Notes: generated from the sequence alone by a model not told the origin. A stretch of DNA of 55,229 nucleotides from Pseudomonas caricapapayae (GCF_001400735.1 NZ_LJPW01000190.1:1-55229); one strand, 5' to 3'; counted from the stretch's first letter, positions 34,550 through 43,710 are shown. Translations and numbers: made by a program.

Positions 34550-35572
34550 ATGTCCCGCACGATCCGTTTTCACCAGTTTGGCCCGGCCGAGGTGCTCAAG
34601 CTCGAAGAGCATCCTGTCGCGTCGCCTGTCACCGGCGAGGTGCAGGTGCGCGTCCAGGCCATCGGTGTCAGCTGGTACGACGTTCTCTGGCGACAAAATC
34701 TCGCGTCTACTCAGGCCCGGCTGCCTGCCGGTCTGGGTTATGAGATGGCTGGCGTGGTCACAGCGCTGGGCGATGGGGTCGATGATCTGCAAGTGGGCGA
34801 CAAGGTCGCCAGCTTCCCGGCAGCCGATGCCAACCAGCACCCGGTCTACGGCGAAACCATCGTACTGCCGCGGCGTGCACTGACGCGCTATCCGGATGTG
34901 CTTTCGCCGGTCGAGGCCAGCGTACATTACACACCGTATCTGGTGGCGTACTTTGCCTATGTGGATCTGGCGCGTATCAAGGCCGGGCAGACCGTACTGG
35001 TGACCGATGCCAGCCACTGTTCCGGCCCTTCGTTCGTACAGTTGGGCAAGGCGCTGGGTGTCCGGGTGATTGCCGCAACCAAGACCGAAGACGCACGTGA
35101 GTATCTGTTGTCGCTTGGCGCAGACAAGGTCGTGGTGACGGAAGAGCAGGACTTGTTGATGGCGATCAACAAATACACCGAAAATCGTGGTGTCGACGCC
35201 GTTTTTGACGGCCTCGGCGGTCCACAAATGTCGATCATGGGCGATGTGCTTGCGCCTCGCGGCAGCCTGGTGCTGTACGGCCTGCAGGGCGGCAATCAGA
35301 CGCCGTTTCCGGCATGTGCCGCGTTCCAGAAGAACATTCAGTTCTACGTGCACTGCCTGGGCAATTTCACCGGCAAGCCCGAGTTGGGCATTACCCAGGA
35401 TGAAGCCGCACTGCAACGCGCCTTGCAGCAGATCAATCAAATGACCGCCGACAAGGTACTGATGCCGTTGCAGACGCGCAGCTTCCCGTTCGAGCAGGTG
35501 GTGCAGGCGCACCGTTACATGGATGTCTGCCCGATTGGCGGGCGTGCGGTGCTGGAAGTCGAGGCGCTCTGA
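34550..35572 (+). CDS. Zinc-independent MDR oxidoreductase (quinone-reductase-like)
   Basis: A 340-residue medium-chain dehydrogenase/reductase of the QOR type. The N-terminal GroES-like domain has LGYEMAGVVTALGDGV at about 64-79. The Rossmann part has an altered loop, VTDASHCSGPSFVQLGKALG, with DASHCSG where QOR enzymes have GAAGGVG. GVDAVFDGLGG and GSLVLYGLQGG are family-typical. Zinc-binding Cys residues are absent, so it should reduce activated C=C or quinones with NADPH. Regulated most likely by the divergent LysR. Confidence 0.9.
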   Translation: MSRTIRFHQFGPAEVLKLEEHPVASPVTGEVQVRVQAIGVSWYDVLWRQNLASTQARLPAGLGYEMAGVVTALGDGVDDLQVGDKVASFPAADANQHPVYGETIVLPRRALTRYPDVLSPVEASVHYTPYLVAYFAYVDLARIKAGQTVLVTDASHCSGPSFVQLGKALGVRVIAATKTEDAREYLLSLGADKVVVTEEQDLLMAINKYTENRGVDAVFDGLGGPQMSIMGDVLAPRGSLVLYGLQGGNQTPFPACAAFQKNIQFYVHCLGNFTGKPELGITQDEAALQRALQQINQMTADKVLMPLQTRSFPFEQVVQAHRYMDVCPIGGRAVLEVEAL

Positions 35573-35603
35573 TTCGTCGATTTTCAAGTCAGAGCCCTTC
35601 AGC

Positions 35604-35631
35604 AAAAAGCCTTCCGAACGGAAGGCTTTTT
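35604..35631 (+). terminator. Rho-independent terminator of the oxidoreductase gene
   Basis: Perfect 12-bp stem AAAAAGCCTTCC / GGAAGGCTTTTT with a GAAC loop, 30 bp after the stop codon. The A and T runs make it potentially bidirectional. Confidence 0.9.
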
Positions 35632-36080
35632 GCATTCTGGTTTAAAAAACGGCCCCTTATTAAACAGTTCTCAATCACGCAGCGCTCGGGCGTCTACAGA
35701 ATGGATAATAGTGACACGGATATTAAAAAGATAACCGCTGCAGGGCGCGTGAGTTCAGGGGCAACTGTTTATTCGGGTTTATAAGTTCTGTCAGCCCGCG
35801 TTGTCTGTAGATGGCCTTTCCTACGAGTCTCGACGACAACGTGGCTGGCTGGAAAGAGTGGCAGCCTCTGCAAGGTCTTGAAGCGCCAGCCTCAAGGCGG
35901 GCGGCCTGGCGTAGGGACGATTGGCTCGCGCTCTGTGAACGTGATCGACTTATTAAACGGCAAGTTTAAACGGGGCGAAAACTGCCGTTAGACTGCACTG
36001 TTTTTGAATGAAAACTGTGCCTTGTAATTGGCTTCGAGATATTGATAATGCGTCGGTAATTATTACTCAGGGAATGAGTC
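35632..36080. other. Regulatory gap before the micro-ORF / PP-loop operon
   Basis: About 450 bp without a gene. AACGGCA (35956-35962) and TGCCGTT (35983-35989) form a 7-bp inverted repeat around a 20-bp centre that itself contains the palindrome GTTTAAAC. This lies about 95 bp before the micro-ORF start and may be the binding site of the MocR protein at 37763. Promoter not identified. Confidence 0.4.
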
Positions 36081-36173
36081 ATGCTCGACTATAAATTGGG
36101 TTGTCAGCTTGATGTTCAATGTTCTGCCTGCACCGTGTCGTGCCGTGAGCGACAGGCAGGTGACACACAATGA
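36081..36173 (+). CDS. 30-residue Cys-rich peptide coupled to the PP-loop ATPase gene
   Basis: A short ORF (30 codons) with AGGGA 7-8 nt before its ATG. It ends in an ATGA overlap with the start of the 500-residue PP-loop gene, a hallmark of real coupled genes. The peptide has four Cys at positions 8, 14, 17 and 21 (C-x5-C-x2-C-x3-C), an N-terminal MLDYKLG and a polar RERQAGDTQ tail. No signal peptide. It could be a substrate peptide modified by the ATPase, a metal or sulfur carrier, or a Cys-codon leader controlling translation of the next gene. I do not recognise it from any described family. Confidence 0.55.
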   Translation: MLDYKLGCQLDVQCSACTVSCRERQAGDTQ

Positions 36174-37672
36174 GTTCTATCCACGAACAGGCAATGAATT
36201 ACGTCTATCAGCAAGTATTGCAACGTTTGCTGGGGTATTTCACCCGTGCGGAGCGCACGGCGTTGCAGTTGTTGATTCAGCGATTGATTGTTGCGGCGGG
36301 CGGGATTGAGCGTATTTCCGGCTTCAAGGTGCTGGTCGCCTTTGGCGGTGGCAAAGACAGTGCCTACACGCTGGCCTTTTTGCGCGCCGCTCAGTTGAGT
36401 ATTGCCTGCCGGTCGCCCGGGACATTCACCCTGCGGGTTGCCAACCGACGCCACGCGGGCATGACGCCTGCGGTAATGGATAACATCAACCGTACTTATT
36501 CAGCGTTGTTCCTGTATGACGACCCGCGTGTCGAAATGCTGGTCATCGACAACCAGTACACCCAGGCCTTCGAACCGGATCTGCCTTTTTCCGGCGCAGG
36601 ACGTGAGCAGAACCGCCTGGACATGCTGCTGGGTGGCCACCTGTCTGCAGGAGACGCCCGCACAACGTTTTGCAATACATGCTATCTCGGGCTGGCGGAG
36701 TTTCTGGGGCGCGCTCTGAGTTGGGGTAATGGTGTCGATGCGGTGGTAAGTGGCGATTCACGCAGGGAGCAGCGTCAGTATGCAACGTGGATCATGCGTC
36801 TGGCCCAGCGTACCGGACAGTACACGGGCAGTTGGGGCAGCCAGACACTGACCGGCGTGCTCAAAGTCATCGATACGATTGGTCAGGCGTATTACCACGA
36901 GCTTTATGGGGAGGGTGAAGACAGCCCGCGCGCAGGCCCATCCATAGCCGTCTCTGAAAGAACCAAAGCACCCGCTTTCATCACCATTGCCGACCTGGTC
37001 AGTTGCAAGGCAGACGAGCACTGGAACCTGCTTACCGAATTCCTGGATTTTCGTTTTGATGACCTGTCGTTCAGCTTCAGTGAGTCCGATTGCGCCAATC
37101 CGTTGTTGATGGCACACATGCGTGGCCTGACTGCGCAGTACTTGCAAGAGCGCAACTACGCCGACGGGATAGCCGAATACCTTGAACTGGCAACGTCACT
37201 GATGCGCAGAAAGCAAATGCCGCCGCGATTGATCGATCAGACGCTCAGCGCCTATGCCGGTCGAGCACGTATCGAGGCCCGCCGCGAGCTGGCCTCAAGC
37301 TTCGCCCAGGAGGGGTTCGGTTTGAACGAGACTCAACTGGTCTGCATGCTGTTTTCGCCATTCGTCAATCATGGCAGTGGGCTCGAATTGTTTCTGCGCC
37401 GCTGCCATCCAGGCATGCTGGTGGCGCTGCCGGACCTGCATAAGGCGCTGTCGGGCTCGACGCCTCCGGATCAAGTGATGCAGTGGCTGGTGGACATCAG
37501 CGGTTTGAGCCTCAAGTCATTGCAAAACCTCTACGGCAAGCGACGGGTGAACTTCGATGACCCGCATTCGATCATTGCCAGAATTCGCGCTGCCGATCCT
37601 GACAAGCGGCGAATCATGACCGTTGATCCGGCGACCGGGCAGGCCGTGGTCGAGATACTCTCCGGACGCTGA
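36170..37672 (+). CDS. PP-loop ATP-pyrophosphatase-domain protein
   Basis: A 500-residue protein with a clear N-type ATP pyrophosphatase loop, FGGGKDSAYTLAF, at about 58-70, as in TtcA, NcsA, QueC and related adenylating enzymes. A CxxC pair (Cys168/Cys171, in FCNTCYLGL) follows, then SGDSRREQRQY at about 194-204, a likely second nucleotide/substrate segment. The C-terminal 250 residues are helical and unassigned. PP-loop enzymes adenylate a carbonyl or amide so that sulfur or nitrogen can attack; the CxxC hints at sulfur or metal chemistry. The target is unknown. It is preceded by a coupled Cys-rich micro-ORF and followed 90 bp later by a MocR regulator. Confidence 0.75.
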   Translation: MSSIHEQAMNYVYQQVLQRLLGYFTRAERTALQLLIQRLIVAAGGIERISGFKVLVAFGGGKDSAYTLAFLRAAQLSIACRSPGTFTLRVANRRHAGMTPAVMDNINRTYSALFLYDDPRVEMLVIDNQYTQAFEPDLPFSGAGREQNRLDMLLGGHLSAGDARTTFCNTCYLGLAEFLGRALSWGNGVDAVVSGDSRREQRQYATWIMRLAQRTGQYTGSWGSQTLTGVLKVIDTIGQAYYHELYGEGEDSPRAGPSIAVSERTKAPAFITIADLVSCKADEHWNLLTEFLDFRFDDLSFSFSESDCANPLLMAHMRGLTAQYLQERNYADGIAEYLELATSLMRRKQMPPRLIDQTLSAYAGRARIEARRELASSFAQEGFGLNETQLVCMLFSPFVNHGSGLELFLRRCHPGMLVALPDLHKALSGSTPPDQVMQWLVDISGLSLKSLQNLYGKRRVNFDDPHSIIARIRAADPDKRRIMTVDPATGQAVVEILSGR

Positions 37673-37762
37673 GCCGGTTTCGAATGATGGCTGCTGTCGC
37701 AAACGGCACCCGTCATGTCGCGATTTTCTGAAGCCTGTCGTGGCTGAGCGGCGGATACCTGT

Positions 37763-39178
37763 ATGAAAAACAGCATGGATTTCGCCTATCAGGCGGTTTA
37801 CCGCTATCTGGTGCGGCTGGTCGACCAGCAGCAGGGCGGGCTGGCGCTGAAGATGCCGTCACTGCGACAGCTTGCGCAGCGACTCAATGTATCGATATCC
37901 ACGGTGCAAAGTGCCTATTCGCTACTGGAGAAGGAGGGGCGCGTCTACTCGCTGCCCAAGTCGGGTTATTACTCGGCACCGAGCAGCGGAGCCAGGGAAG
38001 GGCTGGCATGGCCTGGCAGCGACGGCGATCTTTTGCACGCGCTGTACGATCACTCCCGCCGTCCCGGCATGTCGCTGTTAGGCTGCGATGAGCCGACACT
38101 TCTGTACGCACAGGAAGGCCCGCTTCCAGCGATGGAGCGCGAGCTGGCTCGGCATTATCCGCGTCTGGGGCCCGGTTTTCAGCCGTTCGGCGAGCCTGAG
38201 CTTCGCACTGCGTTGGCGGCCCGCTACACCCGTGATACCGAGCACTGTTGGCACGCTGAAAATGTCTATGTCGCTCCGGACCTGCATGGCGCGTTCAAGG
38301 CCGTTCTCGAGACGCTGGGGCTGCGCGGCCGCGCGGTACTGGTGGAGTCGCCCTGTCCCTGGGCGTTGCTGCGCCTGCTGCAATCGTTCGACATTCGCGT
38401 GATCGAGTTTCCCCTGAGCGAAACCGGCAGTCTGGACCCTGGCCGACTCGATCACCTGTTGCGGGACAACGATATCGCGCTTGCCGTGTTGCCCTCGTCG
38501 CTGAATTCGGTGCGAGGTAGCGTGCGCCCGCAGGGTAATAACGAAGCTGTCGCCGACGTGCTCAATCGTCATCAGGTCTGGGTACTGGAAAATGACACCC
38601 ATTGCGGATTGCAATTTACCTTTGAGCTGGTCCCTCTGCGCCAGTGGATTGACCCACAGCGGCTGGTGATTATCGGCGCATTCGACAAGAGCCTCGGCCC
38701 TGAAGCGCCTTATGGCTATTTGCTGTGCAAAACCCTTGATGCGCAGTGGCAGCAGTATTTCTGGCTGCGAGCATTCGAACTGCCGCCAATACGTCAGCGG
38801 GCTATTGCCAGGTTGTGCAGCAACGGGCGTCTGGACAGGCAACTGATGGCCTTGCGAGAGACGCTGGCAAGACGCATGTACTCAATGGCGCAGCAATTGG
38901 ATGAGCAGACCGGCGGGACATTGCGTTATCAGATGCCTGAGGGTGGCTGCGGCATCTGGGCCAGGAGCGTTTGTCCCGTGAACATGCGCCAGGTCTTCGA
39001 CGTGCTGCTGGCGCAACGCATTGTCATTACTCCTGGCGAGCTGTTCAGCCTGCAGAATCGTTACGGCCAGTATTTGTGGATCAGTTATGCCATCGACTGG
39101 AGCCAGGCTCCGGCCGAGCGCCTGGGCGCACTGGGGGAGGCTTTAAGAAAGTCCCGTTTACCACAGACGCTGACCTGA
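37763..39178 (+). CDS. MocR/GntR-family PLP-fold regulator
   Basis: A 471-residue two-domain protein. The GntR winged helix is at 1-70 (MPSLRQLAQRLNVSISTVQS, EGRVYSLPKSGYY). A fold-type-I aminotransferase domain follows, with the PLP Lys309 in GAFDKSLGP and the pyridine-N Asp278 in ENDTH. The usual NPxxHNPTG loop is altered to LPSSLNSVRGS. MocR proteins regulate neighbouring genes, often for PLP, amino-acid or sulfur metabolism (PdxR, GabR). Its closeness to the PP-loop gene suggests it controls that operon. Confidence 0.87.
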   Translation: MKNSMDFAYQAVYRYLVRLVDQQQGGLALKMPSLRQLAQRLNVSISTVQSAYSLLEKEGRVYSLPKSGYYSAPSSGAREGLAWPGSDGDLLHALYDHSRRPGMSLLGCDEPTLLYAQEGPLPAMERELARHYPRLGPGFQPFGEPELRTALAARYTRDTEHCWHAENVYVAPDLHGAFKAVLETLGLRGRAVLVESPCPWALLRLLQSFDIRVIEFPLSETGSLDPGRLDHLLRDNDIALAVLPSSLNSVRGSVRPQGNNEAVADVLNRHQVWVLENDTHCGLQFTFELVPLRQWIDPQRLVIIGAFDKSLGPEAPYGYLLCKTLDAQWQQYFWLRAFELPPIRQRAIARLCSNGRLDRQLMALRETLARRMYSMAQQLDEQTGGTLRYQMPEGGCGIWARSVCPVNMRQVFDVLLAQRIVITPGELFSLQNRYGQYLWISYAIDWSQAPAERLGALGEALRKSRLPQTLT

Positions 39179-39227
39179 AAGGCCGTCGATCCATTTGTGT
39201 TTGCCAGACCTGATTCAAGGCTGTTAA

Positions 39228-39243
39228 CTGGACGCCTGTCCAG
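39228..39243. promoter_or_regulatory. LexA-like CTG-N10-CAG palindrome
   Basis: CTGGACGCCTGTCCAG is a 16-bp inverted repeat with the LexA half-site frame CTG-N10-CAG, 29 bp before the helicase start. The centre is GC-rich rather than the usual TATATATA, so binding is uncertain. dinG-type helicases are SOS genes in several bacteria. Confidence 0.35.
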
Positions 39244-39271
39244 TACTCACAACTAACGGCCCTCCAGCGCA

Positions 39272-41599
39272 GTGACCCCGAACGCTTCTGTAAATCCCGT
39301 ACCCGATCCAGCCCTTGTCAGCGACTCGCCTGCGCGTTATGTCGTGGCTGTGCGCGCATTGTGCGAGTTCACCGCCAAGGTCGGCGATCTCGACCTGCGC
39401 TTTACGCCATCGCCAACGGCTCAGGAAGGAATTGCCGGGCATCGTACGGTAGCCACGCGTCGCGGTGCCGATTATCAGGCCGAGCTGTCGTTGAGTGGGG
39501 ACTATCGCGAGTTGACCGTAAGGGGCAGGGCGGACGGATACGATGCCGGGCGCAATCAACTGGAAGAAGTGAAGACCTATCGCGGTGAGCTGGATGCAAT
39601 GCCTGCCAATCACCGTCAATTGCACTGGGCGCAGGTTAAAGTCTACGGGTGGTTGCTTTGTCAGCGTCTGCAGCTGGATAACGTGACACTGGCACTGGTG
39701 TACTTCAACATTGTCAGCGAACAGGAAACCCTGATTCGCGAGCAGTTCGATGCGGCTGCACTGCAACAGTTCTTCGTGCGGCAATGCGAGATATTTCTCG
39801 GTTGGGCGCAGCAGCAACTGGCGCATACGCAGGCGCTGTACAAGGCACTCGGCAGCCTGACTTTTCCTCATGCGTCCTTTCGTACCGGGCAACGGGTGCT
39901 GGCCGAGTCGGTCTACAAGGCGGTAAGCACCGGCTTTTGCCTGATGGCTCAGGCACCGACCGGCATCGGCAAGACCGTGGGCACGCTGTTCCCTTTGCTC
40001 AAGGCCGCGCCCGGTCAGAAGCTCGACAAGATTTTCTTTCTCACCGCCAAGACACCGGGACGCCGACTGGCGCTGGATGCGCTGGAGGTCATCAATCGCA
40101 GTGCGCCCGAGCTCAAGCTGCGGGTACTGGAACTGGTGGCGCGGGACAAGGCTTGCGAGCATCCGGACAAGGCCTGCAACGGCGACTCCTGCCCGCTGGC
40201 CCGCGGTTTCTATGATCGTCTGCCTGCGGCGCGCTCGGCTGCGCTGACGTCACCCTGGCTGAATCAGGCCGGTGTGCGCGAAGCAGCTTTGCGGCATCAG
40301 GTCTGCCCGTATTATCTCAGTCAGGAACTGGCTCGCTGGGCTGACGTGGTGATTGCCGACTACAACTACTATTTCGACCTGAGCGCGCTGCTGTTCGGCC
40401 TCTCTCAGCTCAACCAGTGGCGCGTGGCGGTGCTGGTCGACGAAGCGCACAACATGGTCGAGCGGGCGCGCCAGATGTACAGCGCCAGTCTTGATCAGAG
40501 CCAGTTGAAAGCCTTGATCCGGACGTCGCCCGAGCCCGTGAAAAAAGCCTTGCAGCGCCTGGATCGGCAGTGGAACGCGCTGCACAAGATGCAGCCCGGT
40601 GCCTATCAGGCGTACGCGGCAGCGCCGGAAAAATTCCTCGGCAGCCTGAATCTGTGCGTCTCGACCATCGGCGATCATTTCAATGAGCACCCGCAGGCGG
40701 TGGACGTCACGTTGCAGGGGTTCTATCTGGAAGCCATCGGCTTCGCGCGCGTCGCCGAGCTGTTCGATGAGCATTTCATTTTCGACATCACCCGGCGCGA
40801 GGCAGGCAGCAAGCGCATTCTGTCGCGCCTCAGCCTGCGTAACGTTGTACCGGCACGCTTTATTCGTCCGCGCCTGACCGCTGCACGCAGCACTGTGCTG
40901 TTTTCCGCCACACTCAACCCTCGGCATTACTACGCGGACCTGCTGGGGCTGCCGGTCAACACGGCGTGGATCGATGTGGAGTCACCGTTTCATCACGACC
41001 AGCTCGACGTGCGGATTGTCAGCAGCATTTCCACCCGGTTCACTCACCGTCAGGCTTCGCTGGCCCCGATTGTCGAGCTGATGGCCGAACAGTTCGAAGC
41101 GCGACCGGGTAACTACCTGGCGTTCTTCAGCAGTTTCGATTATCTGCAACAGGTGGCTGAACGGATGGCGCAGAGACATCCGCACATCACCCTCTGGCAG
41201 CAGGCACGGGGAATGGGCGAGAGTGATCGTCACGCGTTTCTCGAGCGCTTTACCCTGAGCAGCCAGGGCATTGGTTTTGCCGTACTGGGAGGAGCCTTCG
41301 GTGAGGGCATCGATTTGCCAGGTGCACGTTTGATCGGTGCATTCGTTGCCACGCTCGGGTTGCCGCAGCTCAACCCGGTCAACGAGCAGTTCAAGCAACG
41401 CATGGCGGCATTGTTCGGTGCCGGCTATGACTACACCTATCTTTATCCGGGTGTGCAGAAGGTGGTGCAGGCAGCGGGAAGGGTGATCCGCAGTCAGAGC
41501 GATCGCGGCGTGGTAATGCTGATCGATGATCGTTTTGCCGAGCATAAGGTTAAACAGTTGTTTCCAGCGTGGTGGCGGCCTGAAACGTCTACGGTGTAG
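39272..41599 (+). CDS. DinG/XPD-like helicase with N-terminal nuclease domain
   Basis: A 775-residue protein with a GTG start. The N-terminal 190 residues form a PD-(D/E)xK nuclease-like domain (Asp88 in RGRADGY, Glu99-x-Lys101 in EEVKTY). The helicase has Walker A APTGIGKT (228-235), four Cys at 295, 302, 307 and 345 that fit the XPD/DinG iron-sulfur cluster, and the DEAH box at 390-393. C-terminal SF2 motifs include VLFSATLNP, GGAFGEGIDLPG and QAAGRVIRSQSDRG. Probable role: 5'-3' DNA unwinding with nuclease processing in DNA repair. A LexA-like palindrome precedes it. Confidence 0.88.
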   Translation: MTPNASVNPVPDPALVSDSPARYVVAVRALCEFTAKVGDLDLRFTPSPTAQEGIAGHRTVATRRGADYQAELSLSGDYRELTVRGRADGYDAGRNQLEEVKTYRGELDAMPANHRQLHWAQVKVYGWLLCQRLQLDNVTLALVYFNIVSEQETLIREQFDAAALQQFFVRQCEIFLGWAQQQLAHTQALYKALGSLTFPHASFRTGQRVLAESVYKAVSTGFCLMAQAPTGIGKTVGTLFPLLKAAPGQKLDKIFFLTAKTPGRRLALDALEVINRSAPELKLRVLELVARDKACEHPDKACNGDSCPLARGFYDRLPAARSAALTSPWLNQAGVREAALRHQVCPYYLSQELARWADVVIADYNYYFDLSALLFGLSQLNQWRVAVLVDEAHNMVERARQMYSASLDQSQLKALIRTSPEPVKKALQRLDRQWNALHKMQPGAYQAYAAAPEKFLGSLNLCVSTIGDHFNEHPQAVDVTLQGFYLEAIGFARVAELFDEHFIFDITRREAGSKRILSRLSLRNVVPARFIRPRLTAARSTVLFSATLNPRHYYADLLGLPVNTAWIDVESPFHHDQLDVRIVSSISTRFTHRQASLAPIVELMAEQFEARPGNYLAFFSSFDYLQQVAERMAQRHPHITLWQQARGMGESDRHAFLERFTLSSQGIGFAVLGGAFGEGIDLPGARLIGAFVATLGLPQLNPVNEQFKQRMAALFGAGYDYTYLYPGVQKVVQAAGRVIRSQSDRGVVMLIDDRFAEHKVKQLFPAWWRPETSTV

Positions 41600-41713
41600 G
41601 GATCGATACTCAAGCAGCGCTGTCGAACTGCCAGTAAACTGCCGCAGCAATTGCGATTTCACCTCGGCAAGTCTTTCTTTTTTCTCCGTATTTCATTTCT
41701 TCGTGGAGGTTGT

Positions 41714-43360
41714 ATGAGTCTCAGTCCTTTCGCCGGCAAGCTGGCACCTGCGCAGTTACTGGTCGATATTCCGAGACTGGTCACGGCTTACTACACGGGA
41801 CAGCCAGATGCATCGGTGCCCACTCAACGCGTTGCGTTTGGCACTTCCGGACACCGCGGTACTTCGTTTGACCTGGGCTTCAACGAATGGCACGTGCTGG
41901 CTATCAGCCAGGCGATCTACCTGTATCGCAAGGCCAATGGCATTGACGGTCCGTTGTTTCTGGGAGCCGATACCCACGCACTGTCCACGCCGGCCGCCGC
42001 CACGGCTCTTGAAGTGCTGGCTGCCAATGGCGTGCAGGTGATGATTTCTCAGGGTGACGAGTACACGCCGACCCCTGCCGTGTCTCACGCCATCATCTGC
42101 TACAACCGTGGCCGAACCTCAGGTCTGGCTGACGGCATTGTCATCACGCCTTCGCACAACCCGCCACAAAGCGGCGGCTTCAAATACAACCCGCCCAATG
42201 GCGGCCCGGCCGACAGTGACGTGACCAAGTGGATCGAGAACAAGGCCAACGAATTGCTGGCCGAGAGCGTTGCGGGCGTTTCTCGCATCAGCCACGAAAA
42301 AGCGCTGCGCGCCGATACCACTCACCGCCATGACTACCTCAACACCTACGTGGCTGACTTGAAGAATGTGATTGACCTGGACGCCATTCGCGACTCGGGC
42401 CTGCGTCTGGGCGTAGATCCGCTGGGCGGGGCCGGGGTGAACTACTGGTCAGCGATTGGCGAGCATTACGGGTTGAATCTGGATGTGGTCAACAAGTTTG
42501 TCGATTCCACGTTCCGTTTCATGACGGTCGACTGGGACGGTCAGATTCGTATGGACCCTTCATCCAGCCACGCCATGCAGAGCCTGATCGGCCTCAAAGA
42601 CCGCTATCAGGTGGCATTCGCCTGCGACCCGGACCATGACCGTCATGGCATCGTGACCCCTACCGGCGGGTTGATGACGCCCAACAGCTACCTTGCGGTG
42701 TCTATTGACTATCTGTTCCGCAATCGTCCTGAGTGGCGTGCCGACGCTGCAGTCGGCAAGACCGTGGTCAGCAGCGGCATGATAGACCGTGTGGCTGCAC
42801 GCCTGGGTCGGCGTCTGTACGAAGTGCCGGTCGGTTTCAAGTATTTTGCAGAGGGCCTGTTCGAGGGTTCACTGGGCTTCGGCGGTGAAGAAAGCGCCGG
42901 TGCGTCGTTCCTGCGCCGTGACGGTACGGTCTGGACCACTGACAAGGACGGTCTGATTCCGGCTTTGCTGGCTGCGGAAATGACTGCCCGTACGGGACGT
43001 GATCCGAGCGAGATCTACGCCACCATGACGGAAGAGCTTGGCCAGCCGTTCTCGACCCGCGTCGACGCCAAGGCCAACCCGCAACAGAAGGCCCTGCTGA
43101 GCAAGCTGTCGCCGGAACAGGTGACCTCCACCGAACTGGCGGGAGAGCCGATTCAAAAGGTGCTCAGCCATGCACCGGGCAACGATCAGGCGTTCGGCGG
43201 GGTGAAAGTCATGACCGAAAACGGCTGGTTCGCGGCGCGCCCTTCAGGTACCGAGGACATCTACAAGATCTACGCCGAGAGTTTTGTCAGCGAAGATCAC
43301 CTCAAGCGCCTGGTGGCAGAGGCTCAAGTATTGGTGGATGGGGCGATTTCGCCGAAGTAG
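41714..43360 (+). CDS. pgm: Phosphoglucomutase (alpha-D-glucose-specific)
   Basis: A 548-residue alpha-phosphohexomutase, the E. coli Pgm type. Phosphoserine loop TPSHNPP (Ser147), metal loop DPDHDRHG, sugar-binding loop GGEESAGAS and the phosphate-binding RPSGTED near the C-terminus are all present. Interconverts glucose 1- and 6-phosphate in the cytosol, feeding glycogen, trehalose and exopolysaccharide. The ATG at 41714 has GGAGG upstream; the longer frame from 41651 is rejected. Ends at a shared terminator. Confidence 0.96.
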   Translation: MSLSPFAGKLAPAQLLVDIPRLVTAYYTGQPDASVPTQRVAFGTSGHRGTSFDLGFNEWHVLAISQAIYLYRKANGIDGPLFLGADTHALSTPAAATALEVLAANGVQVMISQGDEYTPTPAVSHAIICYNRGRTSGLADGIVITPSHNPPQSGGFKYNPPNGGPADSDVTKWIENKANELLAESVAGVSRISHEKALRADTTHRHDYLNTYVADLKNVIDLDAIRDSGLRLGVDPLGGAGVNYWSAIGEHYGLNLDVVNKFVDSTFRFMTVDWDGQIRMDPSSSHAMQSLIGLKDRYQVAFACDPDHDRHGIVTPTGGLMTPNSYLAVSIDYLFRNRPEWRADAAVGKTVVSSGMIDRVAARLGRRLYEVPVGFKYFAEGLFEGSLGFGGEESAGASFLRRDGTVWTTDKDGLIPALLAAEMTARTGRDPSEIYATMTEELGQPFSTRVDAKANPQQKALLSKLSPEQVTSTELAGEPIQKVLSHAPGNDQAFGGVKVMTENGWFAARPSGTEDIYKIYAESFVSEDHLKRLVAEAQVLVDGAISPK

Positions 43361-43382
43361 TCACCGCTTTCGCCACTGCCGG

Positions 43383-43416
43383 AAAAACCTCGAACCTCAA
43401 CCGGCTCGGGGTTTTT
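43383..43416. terminator. Bidirectional terminator between pgm and ppiC
   Basis: AAAAACCTCGA (43383-43393) pairs with TCGGGGTTTTT (43406-43416), 11 pairs including one G-U, with A and T runs outside. It lies between convergent genes and can end both. Confidence 0.8.
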
Positions 43417-43434
43417 CAGCTTTTGACATGTGGG

Positions 43435-43710
43435 TCAGTCGCGATAGAAGACCTGCACGAGGTGATAGCCGAATTTGCTTTTGATCGGCCCATGCACCAC
43501 GCGTAGGGGCTTTTTGAAGATCACCTGATCGATGGCACCGACCATTTGTCCCGGTCGGACTTCGCCCAGATCACCGCCGCGTTTGCCGGACGGGCAGCTA
43601 GAATGTTTTTTAGCCAGTACGTCAAACGCCTCGCCCTTGGCGATGCGCAGCTTGAGCTGTTCGGCCTCTTCGGCGGTTTTCACCAGAATATGGCGAGCTT
43701 GGGCTTTCAT
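43435..43710 (-). CDS. ppiC: Parvulin peptidyl-prolyl isomerase (PpiC type)
   Basis: A 91-residue single-domain cytosolic parvulin, close in length and sequence to E. coli PpiC (93 residues). Typical segments: ARHILVKTAEEAE, HSSCPSGKRGGDLGEVRPGQMV and KFGYHLVQVFYRD. No signal or trigger domain. A second copy is encoded at 50892. Confidence 0.93.
   Translation of the reverse strand: MKAQARHILVKTAEEAEQLKLRIAKGEAFDVLAKKHSSCPSGKRGGDLGEVRPGQMVGAIDQVIFKKPLRVVHGPIKSKFGYHLVQVFYRD

Noticed and set aside
34229..35635. 468-codon open frame on the minus strand
   Set aside because: It lies antisense to the complete MDR oxidoreductase gene, has His/Gln/Arg-rich composition typical of GC-rich shadow frames, and no RBS or domain.
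38078..41662. Several long minus-strand frames (38078-38842, 39224-40162, 40250-40927, 40982-41662)
   Set aside because: All are shadows of the MocR and DinG-like genes on the plus strand.
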